From contig JAISCS010000201.1 in NCBI GenBank assembly GCA_031265365.1, positions 1-39,866 of the forward strand: DNA of 39,866 nucleotides, read 5' to 3'. The position numbers and the translations under genes are program-made. The stretch's first letter is position 1; every line of letters begins with the position of its first letter. Source of the DNA: Verrucomicrobiales bacterium (GTDB lineage: Bacteria; Verrucomicrobiota; Verrucomicrobiia; Methylacidiphilales; JAAUTS01). This document shows positions 30,997-38,061 of this stretch, in pieces. Below the pieces are notes generated by a model. It worked only from the letters and a program-made list of their open reading frames with translations. It ran no database searches and was not told the origin of the DNA.

Positions 30997-31965
30997 ATGA
31001 AACGGCCGACGCTTGGCGATATTTTGTGGCGGGTGACCCTTAAGGTACTGAGGGCGATTGGTGTTTTTTTCAAACACCGCCCCAGTCTCGCGGTGTCTTT
31101 GGCGCTGCATGTTGGATTATTAGTTTTACTTGGTTATTGCATAACATTGTCCGCCCCTCAAAATGCGCCTCGGTATTTTAGTCCTGCCATTGACGAAATG
31201 CGGGTTTTGGATGAGACCGAGCCTTTGTTACCGGTGATTGACGACGCTGACGGTGACACGCATGAAGCGGCTGACAGGGGAGTAGAACCCGTTTTGCTCG
31301 ACGCTACCACACAATTCAATTCGTTGTCGAATATTGTTGCCGTGGCAGGGATTAACACGCCGGCGATTTTGCCGTTTGGCGCGGGAGACGGTTCAGTACA
31401 GGGAATCGGCGGAACGCGGAGTGGCACAGGCCGAACCATTAAGAACAAAGGCATGGGAAAATTGTTCGGCTTGGAGGTGGGCAACGCGGGGTTGGTGGTG
31501 TTGCTGGATAATTCCGACAGCATGAAAACGGTGGCGGCGCAGGTGCGGAAACTAGTCGAACGAGAGTTTCCAACGGCGCTGTGCATGGAGTTGAGCGGCG
31601 CGTTGTTTTGCGATGAGAAAAATCTGGACAAACTTGGCAGAAGCAAAAAAATCGGCGAGCCGTTGCTCGGTTATTATCGGTCGGGTTTGGCAAAATCCGT
31701 CATTTCGCTGACCGTGAATCATCTGCAAACTTGTCAAACCGCACCGGAGTCGGTTTATATGATGAGTGATTTTGAAGATTATGTGGATTTTCCATCGGTG
31801 AACGAGTTTGGCGCTTTGCTGGCGGAGAAGAAGGTCAAATTTTTTGCACACAGTGTAGGGCAGCGACCACCGTCAGCGATTACCCGATTGTGCCAACAAA
31901 CGGGCGGGGCGGTATTGCTGTTGCCGCCGGAGAAATTACCGGAAGTGACCGATGAAAAAGAGTAG
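30997..31965 (+). CDS. Membrane protein with VWA-like domain
   Basis: An N-terminal helix (SLAVSLALHVGLLVLLGYCITLS) resembles TonB-type anchors. A Gly/Asp-rich linker (about residues 60-145) follows, then a von Willebrand A-like domain starting GNAGLVVLLDNSDSM, where DNSDS fits the DxSxS metal site. It continues to MMSDFEDYVD and VKFFAHSVGQRPPSAI. The ligand is unknown. The rhodanese gene overlaps its last 14 bases. It heads a small operon with rhodanese and MauE-like genes. 322 aa. Confidence 0.75.
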   Translation: MKRPTLGDILWRVTLKVLRAIGVFFKHRPSLAVSLALHVGLLVLLGYCITLSAPQNAPRYFSPAIDEMRVLDETEPLLPVIDDADGDTHEAADRGVEPVLLDATTQFNSLSNIVAVAGINTPAILPFGAGDGSVQGIGGTRSGTGRTIKNKGMGKLFGLEVGNAGLVVLLDNSDSMKTVAAQVRKLVEREFPTALCMELSGALFCDEKNLDKLGRSKKIGEPLLGYYRSGLAKSVISLTVNHLQTCQTAPESVYMMSDFEDYVDFPSVNEFGALLAEKKVKFFAHSVGQRPPSAITRLCQQTGGAVLLLPPEKLPEVTDEKE

Positions 31966-32422
31966 TGTCATGAAAGATTTGCTGGGAGCCGTGGCGTTGT
32001 TTTTAATGTGCGCGGCGGCGGGCTGGGGTATCTTCAAGTTCCATTGCTGGCGCGGGCATAATCCATTCACACAGCTTGAATTTAAACTGCCGGACAGGCC
32101 GGAAATTCGCGTGATTGATTATGACGAGGCGAAACGTCTGGTCAATCACGTTGATATTTTGGTGTTGGATGCCCGCGCATCCTTATTTTACGAGAGCGGG
32201 CATTTGCCGGGAGCGATTTCCTTGCCGCGTGGGACAGTGGAAACCGACCCGTCCGGCGTCGTCGAATGGTTGCGCGGAAAAAACAAAAAAGCGTTTTTGG
32301 TTTATTGCTCGGACGCGCAATGCGAGGACAGCAAACGGGTGGCGCTCCTGCTTAATCAACAGGGCTTGACGCCACTCCTGATTTACACAGGCGGCTGGGC
32401 GGAGTGGAACGGGAGACGCTGA
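31952..32422 (+). CDS. Membrane-anchored rhodanese-like protein
   Basis: An N-terminal helix (LLGAVALFLMCAAAGWGIFKF) anchors a periplasmic rhodanese domain: VIDYDEAKRLVNHVDILVLDARASLFYESGHLPGAISLP, active-site loop VYCSDAQCEDSKRVALLL, and LIYTGGWAEWNG. The loop has two Cys (CSDAQC), suggesting redox or sulfur-transfer chemistry. Known rhodaneses move sulfane sulfur or serve redox roles; the substrate here is unknown. It starts inside the VWA gene and is followed at once by the MauE-like gene. 156 aa; the ATG at 31970 is an alternative start. Confidence 0.85.
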   Translation: MKKSSVMKDLLGAVALFLMCAAAGWGIFKFHCWRGHNPFTQLEFKLPDRPEIRVIDYDEAKRLVNHVDILVLDARASLFYESGHLPGAISLPRGTVETDPSGVVEWLRGKNKKAFLVYCSDAQCEDSKRVALLLNQQGLTPLLIYTGGWAEWNGRR

Positions 32423-32424
32423 CA

Positions 32425-32835
32425 ATGAGCAAGGCGACATTAATATTGCGGTGGGTTTTGGGATTGGTGTTTGTGTACGCGGGAGTGATGAAAATCATGG
32501 CTCCGACGGACTTTGTCGCGAGTTTACAAACGTTCCGATTTATTCCCGTGTGGTTGATTAAGCTGGCGGTGATGACTTTTCCGATGTTTGAATTGGTCAC
32601 AGGAATTTTGCTGTGTTTGCGAATTTGGTTCAAACCGGCGTTGTGCGCGGTGAACGGGATGTGCCTGTTGTTCTTGGCGGCGCTGACGGTGGCATTGATA
32701 CGGGGCGAACCGGTGGATTGCGGCTGTTTCGGCGCGGGGCAAATATCCATCGCTCATGTCTGGCTGGCGCTGGGGCGGGATGTGCTGTTATTGGCGGCTG
32801 GTTTGTTTTTATATATCAGGGCGCTTCGGCGTTGA
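32425..32835 (+). CDS. MauE/DoxX-like redox membrane protein
   Basis: Four hydrophobic helices (LILRWVLGLVFVYAGVMKIM, LIKLAVMTFPMFELVTGILL, ALCAVNGMCLLFLAALTVAL, LALGRDVLLLAAGLFLYI) and the loop DCGCFGAG place it with MauE/DoxX-type proteins. These are linked to disulfide chemistry or maturation of periplasmic enzymes. It follows the rhodanese gene by two bases. Its last 20 bases overlap the opposite-strand ligase/hydrolase gene. A GCTGACGGT motif encodes ALTV in helix three. 136 aa. Confidence 0.82.
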   Translation: MSKATLILRWVLGLVFVYAGVMKIMAPTDFVASLQTFRFIPVWLIKLAVMTFPMFELVTGILLCLRIWFKPALCAVNGMCLLFLAALTVALIRGEPVDCGCFGAGQISIAHVWLALGRDVLLLAAGLFLYIRALRR

Positions 32836-34300
32836 GGACATAGTCAGCGAGGTCGTCCATGATGGCTTGCCACTCGGACGCGGTGAAGTAATGGGAGTAA
32901 TCGGGCAGAAGTCGCCATTGCACGGGGAGATTTAATCGTTCCGCCTCCGCTTTGAGTTTCAGCCCTTCTTGATAAGACACCAGAAAATTATATTGCCCGT
33001 GGATGAAATACAGCGGGCAGGTAATCTTGGCCAAATTTTTGCGCGGGGATTCGTCTTCCTCCGGCCACTCGTAAGCGCTGCCGAGTAAAATAATACCGGC
33101 GAGCCGGTCGGTTTTGCCCGCCGCCGCCAACGCTGACCGTGTGCCAGAATTCACACCGAACACGAAAATGGGCGTGTGGTCGGGAAAAGCGACACGCGCT
33201 TTTTCAATCAGGCGGGAAATTTGCGCGGCGGAATTGGCGTTGTTGTCCGTGGCGTTGACAGCCAAGGCGGCGATGCCGTGACTGGCCAAATAACGCAATG
33301 TGTCGCGACCGAGTTTCTGGATATTTTCCCCCTTGTCCATCGAATACACCACCGCCGCCCTGACCGGCGCGCGATTGGGCGCGACCAATACCGCCTGATT
33401 ATCATCAAAAAACGCGACTCGTGCCGGCAATTGCCTCGCAAAGAAACAGCCCGCCGCATAAATCCCGCCGCACACCAACAGCGCCCCCGCCGAAACCCAC
33501 AACCCAATTTTAAAAAAAGCTCCGCGTCTCCGCGTCTCTGCGCGAGATATTAAAAATTGTCCAAACGCCACCGCCAGTATCAGCGGCGACACCCAAGCGA
33601 TTTCCAGCAACGTCAGCGTGTACGTGAATTGCCCCGCGATTTGAAAACAAACCTGCGCCGCCGCCAGACACGCCGCCAGCAAACTTTGTCCTCTGACCGC
33701 CAGCCAAGAGGAACAAACGATGCTGCTCCAAATAATGAGCAAATAAAGCCACAAAACCGGCAAACCCAGTTCGGCGGCGAGGCAGAGATAGTTGTTGAGC
33801 GCGCCGGGATATTTGGCGGTTAATTTCGACGGCTGGTGCCAAGTCCAGTAATAATCGCTGAACTTTTGCCAACCAATGCCGCCGATTGGCTGCTGGGAAA
33901 TAACCGCCGTCGCTCCCTTATAAACAATCAGCCGATTATGCACGGAACCTTCCGCAAAGTCACCACTGGACAAAACCCGTTCTGTGCCGGAGGGCAACAA
34001 TAATAAATTGAATGCGAAGGCCAGCATCATCCAGATTACCGGCCATCGGTAACCGCGGATGATGACCAGTAAAAAAATCAGGCTGGCACCATAGGCCACC
34101 CACGCGCCACGGGAATAAGTATGGGCCAGTAAATTCGATAAATACCAAACACTGACGATGGCGATAAGTTTTGGCGACCAGTGCAACTTCTTGTTAAAAA
34201 ACAACGCCGAGCACAGTAACGCCACCCCCAGCAACACCGCGCAGGTATTGGGCGAATCCCAAAAACCTTGGAAACGGACGTGCGTATGGTAAAAAAACAC
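32816..34300 (-). CDS. O-antigen-ligase-like/alpha-beta-hydrolase fusion, N-terminus shortened
   Basis: The N-terminal half (residues 1-270) is a Wzy/WaaL-type membrane domain: RFQGFWDSPNTCAVLLG at the very start, AHTYSRGAWVAY, GGIGWQKFSDYYW and LGLPVLWLYLLII. Such ligases normally have several helices before the SPN motif; here only about ten residues precede it, so the 5' end seems lost. Upstream in-frame codons (SYNPFV) continue the similarity until a stop without a standard start; a GTG at 34300 is used. Residues about 300-494 are an alpha/beta-hydrolase domain, but the nucleophile elbow reads FGVNSGT (Asn for Ser) and the acid motif HGQYNFLV (Asn for Asp), so it is probably inactive. It interrupts a block of plus-strand redox genes. 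Confidence 0.7.
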   Translation of the reverse strand: MFFYHTHVRFQGFWDSPNTCAVLLGVALLCSALFFNKKLHWSPKLIAIVSVWYLSNLLAHTYSRGAWVAYGASLIFLLVIIRGYRWPVIWMMLAFAFNLLLLPSGTERVLSSGDFAEGSVHNRLIVYKGATAVISQQPIGGIGWQKFSDYYWTWHQPSKLTAKYPGALNNYLCLAAELGLPVLWLYLLIIWSSIVCSSWLAVRGQSLLAACLAAAQVCFQIAGQFTYTLTLLEIAWVSPLILAVAFGQFLISRAETRRRGAFFKIGLWVSAGALLVCGGIYAAGCFFARQLPARVAFFDDNQAVLVAPNRAPVRAAVVYSMDKGENIQKLGRDTLRYLASHGIAALAVNATDNNANSAAQISRLIEKARVAFPDHTPIFVFGVNSGTRSALAAAGKTDRLAGIILLGSAYEWPEEDESPRKNLAKITCPLYFIHGQYNFLVSYQEGLKLKAEAERLNLPVQWRLLPDYSHYFTASEWQAIMDDLADYVLNAEAP

Positions 34301-34357
34301 GAAAGGATTATAGCTATAAATTTTTTGTGATTCTAGTATTTTTCTTTTATTTCATGG

Positions 34358-34386
34358 TTGACACAGATTAAAAAGTTGGCATTTTT
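34358..34386 (+). promoter_or_regulatory. Possible promoter of the DUF1573 gene
   Basis: A consensus -35 TTGACA at 34358 lies 40 bases before the start codon. At 17 bases spacing the -10 is poor (ATTTTT). Confidence 0.3.
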
Positions 34387-34397
34387 CTTTTATTCAG

Positions 34398-35429
34398 ATG
34401 CAAATCGCGCGTTCAAAAATCGGTTGGGTGGCCGTGGCAATAATTGCCATTGGCGTGGTTGCGTGGAGTATTGGCGCGCGATTTTTTGGCGAGTCGCTAA
34501 AAATAACTCCTAATAGTTTGGAGTTGGGGAACGTGTGGGATGGACAGACCGTTAAAAAATCCGTGGTGCTTAAAAACACCTCATGGAAAACTCTCAAGAT
34601 TGAGGATGTCAAATCGGATTGCGGTTGCACGGTGCCAAGTTTGCCGGAGACGGAATTGAAGCCCGGCCAGTCCATGCCGATGTTGGTCGAGTTCAACGCG
34701 CCGGTTATTTTTCAGCAACAAAATAGTGCTAAAAATGTCGCACTCAAGGTTTCGGGGAAAAATTACATGTTGCCGGTGAAAGCGGTGGTTCGCCCGAGAG
34801 TAGAGGTTTCGCAAGTGATTTTTGACTTAGGTGAATTGGATAAGGCGGAGGAAAAAACAATCTCAACGATTTTCATCAACCGACAGAATGAATCATGGAC
34901 TCCGAAGATAGCATCCAAACCGGCGGGAGTGGAGGTTGAGTTAAAATCCTTGGGAGAAAACCAATTTGAGCTTGGTGCTAAGATAGGTAAACTGGCGTTG
35001 CTGGATGGCGCATGGTCGGAAGAAGCGGTTACCGTGGATTTGGGACATGAGCATGAAATTTCCGTTTTGTTAAGCGGCAGTCGCAAATCCGACATTGTGA
35101 TAGAGCCGCCGGTGATTAATTTCGGCATGGTGCAACCAAATCAAAGAAAACAAGTTTCCGTTTCTATTAGCCACAAAATGCTAGGCAAAAAATTTAAAGT
35201 CAAGGAAATGTATATTGCTTCATCATCATTCAAAGTTAAAACTGAACTGAATCAGATGGCTCCGGGGCAATATATTTTGGAGGCAAATTGGGTGGGAGAC
35301 AAAATAGCGGAGGGAGAAGTTCAAAAAATGACTTTGCTATTCGCTACTAATGATATAGAACAAAATCAAATTTTCGTAACAGTTTTAGGTATGGTGCCTA
35401 AAAACAGTACGGAATGTTGCAATAAATAA
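34398..35429 (+). CDS. DUF1573-domain membrane-anchored protein
   Basis: An N-terminal helix (GWVAVAIIAIGVVAWSIGARFF) leads to Ig-like strands. The DUF1573 signature is visible as LGNVWDGQTVKKSVVLKNTSWKTLKIEDVKSDCGCTVP, and two further Ig-like units follow (FDLGELDKAEEKT; NFGMVQPNQRKQVSV). The protein should sit outside the inner membrane. DUF1573 genes are often found with MauE-like or peptide genes, as here. The function is unknown. Lower GC than genes upstream. 343 aa. Confidence 0.85.
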   Translation: MQIARSKIGWVAVAIIAIGVVAWSIGARFFGESLKITPNSLELGNVWDGQTVKKSVVLKNTSWKTLKIEDVKSDCGCTVPSLPETELKPGQSMPMLVEFNAPVIFQQQNSAKNVALKVSGKNYMLPVKAVVRPRVEVSQVIFDLGELDKAEEKTISTIFINRQNESWTPKIASKPAGVEVELKSLGENQFELGAKIGKLALLDGAWSEEAVTVDLGHEHEISVLLSGSRKSDIVIEPPVINFGMVQPNQRKQVSVSISHKMLGKKFKVKEMYIASSSFKVKTELNQMAPGQYILEANWVGDKIAEGEVQKMTLLFATNDIEQNQIFVTVLGMVPKNSTECCNK

Positions 35430-35454
35430 TAAACAGAGAGATAAGGGTAATAAT

Positions 35455-35793
35455 ATGAAAAAAATAATACTAATGTCGTTCGCGATTATTTCTGGTGCGT
35501 GTGCATACGCAGATACTTGTTATACAACATATTTTGCTGCATATCAATTCCAAGCTCCTATACAAGGAGAGCCTTGTCATTTTTTATATATGTGGCAGCA
35601 TGGGCGTTGTGGTGCGGTTGCTAATGAGGGTGCGTATTGCAGTATAATTCAAGATAATAGTCTTATGAATGAATATGTAATATTTAATCAAAATAGCAAC
35701 GGAGATTGCTTGGATGATATATTATATATTTTTGAATCAAGCGCAGGATCAATAAATGTGCCCCAATTAGTGGGTGGTTGTAAAGAGCCATAA
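35455..35793 (+). CDS. Small secreted Cys-rich protein, unknown
   Basis: A clear signal peptide (MKKIILMSFAIISGACAYA) precedes about 93 residues with six Cys (DTC, EPC, GRC, AYC, GDC, GGC), enough for three disulfides, and several aromatics (YTTYFAAYQF, FLYMWQHGRC). No family was recognised. A purine-rich RBS (AGAGAGATAAGG) precedes the start. The gene is AT-rich. It follows the DUF1573 gene and may be a substrate of the nearby redox proteins (inference). Confidence 0.7.
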   Translation: MKKIILMSFAIISGACAYADTCYTTYFAAYQFQAPIQGEPCHFLYMWQHGRCGAVANEGAYCSIIQDNSLMNEYVIFNQNSNGDCLDDILYIFESSAGSINVPQLVGGCKEP

Positions 35794-35824
35794 TGTTATT
35801 TATAAACATAAAAACAATATAATC

Positions 35825-36868
35825 ATGAAACACTATTTGTTATATGTAATAATAATTTTTATTTCTGCCAATAATTTATTTTCCGATATTAATATTGGAC
35901 AAACACTTCTAAATAATGATAAAATTATTTCATCTGGCGAATTTTCTGTTACTAGAAATATAAAAATTGAGCCAACCATAACCACAGAGTCCGAATTGGT
36001 CGAATTCCAAAGTGAATTAAGAAAACGGCTTAATAAAACTGTTTCTAGCGCAATATCTAAAACATCAAATGAAAACAAAAAAAATACAGAATTAGCAATT
36101 AAAGAAATGGCTAAAACTAGGGCAATGGAGTTGAAAAATGGGGTTGATAATACTGCTAATTTTACCATTAAATTTTCAGGTACGGATAATGTAAAAATTA
36201 TTTCCCACAGTAATAAAAGCCGATACGACAACTTTTATTATCGTTCATCGGGCATAACATATCAATATAAACCTGATAATAATATTATTATAATTTCTCA
36301 AGAAAAGAAATGGGGGAATATTGGAGGACCAATATACGAAAATTGGCGTTTTGCAGGGCGTGGAATATTAAATCATTTAGAAGATTTTAATTCAAAAATT
36401 AGTGTTTTAACAGAAACTGATAATGAATTATTGATTGGTTTTTTTTCAAAAAAACATAAGGATAATATCACCTTCTCTTTAAGAAAGGATTTAGGCTATT
36501 TATGGGATAAATATATTATTGAAGAAGAGAAAATGTTTTTTAAAAAAGAAGGCCAATTTTGTGATTTCCAGTATATTTCAGGAATTTTATTTCCAACTAA
36601 GTATATAGAAACAGAAACTAGAAACAAAAAACTTCGGTACACAATAACTGACACCTTAAAAGATATAATATTAAATAAAAATTATGAAATAACGGAATTT
36701 ATTCCACGAGGGTTTCCAATATGTAATGTTCAGGACAATCGCTTTTCCCCTCCATTTTTTTATTTAGCAAAAGGTAGTCTGCCTAGTGAAGAAGAATTAA
36801 TAAAAATGCGCACCAATGAAACTTATTTACAGAATTATAATGATTTGATAAGAAAATTAGCAAGATAA
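35825..36868 (+). CDS. Secreted protein of unknown function, AT-rich
   Basis: A signal peptide (KHYLLYVIIIFISANNLFS) precedes about 330 residues rich in Asn, Lys and Ile, with Tyr-rich stretches (NFYYRSSGITYQYKPDNNIIII). No family recognised. The pattern of short beta strands would fit an outer-membrane-lipoprotein-like or beta-sandwich fold, but this is a guess. The ATG at 35825 is chosen because upstream codons overlap the previous gene. Its very low GC and AT-rich codons set it apart from the rest of the window. 347 aa. Confidence 0.65.
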   Translation: MKHYLLYVIIIFISANNLFSDINIGQTLLNNDKIISSGEFSVTRNIKIEPTITTESELVEFQSELRKRLNKTVSSAISKTSNENKKNTELAIKEMAKTRAMELKNGVDNTANFTIKFSGTDNVKIISHSNKSRYDNFYYRSSGITYQYKPDNNIIIISQEKKWGNIGGPIYENWRFAGRGILNHLEDFNSKISVLTETDNELLIGFFSKKHKDNITFSLRKDLGYLWDKYIIEEEKMFFKKEGQFCDFQYISGILFPTKYIETETRNKKLRYTITDTLKDIILNKNYEITEFIPRGFPICNVQDNRFSPPFFYLAKGSLPSEEELIKMRTNETYLQNYNDLIRKLAR

Positions 36869-36880
36869 ATTAATGAATCA

Positions 36881-38059
36881 TTACCAATTTTCAAAATATT
36901 TTCTAAAAATATTTTCTTTCCATTCAAAGTTTTTTGGCCGATCTTTAGAAAATTTTAAGAATTGTTTTTTTTGTTTAAATGAAAAAATATACCATGCAGG
37001 TATCTGTCTATCTCTGTGGTTGTTGTCTATATTATATTTAGCGTCTACCAGCTTATAGCCCCACATTGTTTTTCTGTAGCCAAACGTAATTAAATATAAT
37101 TGGAATCCGAAGCCATAATCCAAATTTCGAGGTAAATCATTCATCAAATCCTTCCCATTGATTACCAGAAATCGAGTGTTGCCAATAATACAAAAATTAA
37201 CATCGAAATTCGGAGTTAATGGATCAGGGCAAAACCAAATTGGAAAAGTCTCAGTATAACGCGGTGTAATGTTTTGAGGAGTCTTTGCATTAGAGACAAC
37301 AGCAGAAAAGTTTTTGCCAAATTGTTTTTGTAACCATGTCAGGTGGTTACTGTCAGCGGGAGCACTAGGTACCCATGGTTTCCAATCTTCTTTTGAACGA
37401 TATTCCAACCATATCTTACCGCCTTTTTCATTAGCAATCGCCGGAGCCATGACAATGCGGGAAGCTATGCCAACAGAACGCAAAGCAGCCACACCCAGAA
37501 TAGCAAGGTCTATTTCCGTACCCGCTTTCCCTTTTAACGTGGTCAACGGGTCAAGGTCACCTTTAGTGCCGATGGGATAGGTGTTTCCTTCATCTTCCAA
37601 TCGCACTTCTTTTCGCAGCCATTGAAACACGATATTGGCTGTTTGGTCAATGTCAGCGGCATCCTTGACCAAGGGATTTAATATTTCATGCAAAACCTGT
37701 CGCCAGTTTGAATGCGCGGTGCGTTCGTAGCGAATGCGTAAAGCAAGCAAGTACTCTTGATAGGCTTGGTACGGAATGAACGAGTAATATTTGTTTTTGA
37801 CACTTTGCGAGAGTTGTATGTGTTTAATCACCACATCCGGCGGAATGTTCAATTTGTCGGTGCGGCTGAAAGTCCGTACCAGATAAGCGGCGTCACGATT
37901 GAAATTGTCATCCGGCTCGGCTTGGCCAAGATATTTTTTCAGTTCATCCACGTACTGCTCCGCTTCGGTTGAGGCGTAACCGTCGGTGAATTGGCTATGC
38001 GCGATTTGCGGTATCATGGGCAGCGTGATTAACACAAGGTACTGTAAGATATGTTTCAT
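36881..38059 (-). CDS. Exported transglutaminase-like protein lacking the catalytic triad
   Basis: A signal peptide (MKHILQYLVLITLPMIPQIAHS) precedes a helical region and a transglutaminase-like core. Compared with the active paralogue directly upstream (38062), the Cys segment GKCFEMNLLMIALLRSIG reads GKAGTEIDLAILGVAALRSVG. The HSWVEYW segment reads KIWLEYR, and HLDAGA reads WVPSAP. Cys, His and Asp are therefore all missing, so it is likely a binding or structural pseudo-enzyme. The ATG at 38059 lies two bases after the upstream stop, so the two are coupled. Its 3' part (36.9-37.2 kb) is AT-rich. 392 aa. Confidence 0.75.
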   Translation of the reverse strand: MKHILQYLVLITLPMIPQIAHSQFTDGYASTEAEQYVDELKKYLGQAEPDDNFNRDAAYLVRTFSRTDKLNIPPDVVIKHIQLSQSVKNKYYSFIPYQAYQEYLLALRIRYERTAHSNWRQVLHEILNPLVKDAADIDQTANIVFQWLRKEVRLEDEGNTYPIGTKGDLDPLTTLKGKAGTEIDLAILGVAALRSVGIASRIVMAPAIANEKGGKIWLEYRSKEDWKPWVPSAPADSNHLTWLQKQFGKNFSAVVSNAKTPQNITPRYTETFPIWFCPDPLTPNFDVNFCIIGNTRFLVINGKDLMNDLPRNLDYGFGFQLYLITFGYRKTMWGYKLVDAKYNIDNNHRDRQIPAWYIFSFKQKKQFLKFSKDRPKNFEWKENIFRKYFENW

Positions 38060-38061
38060 TT

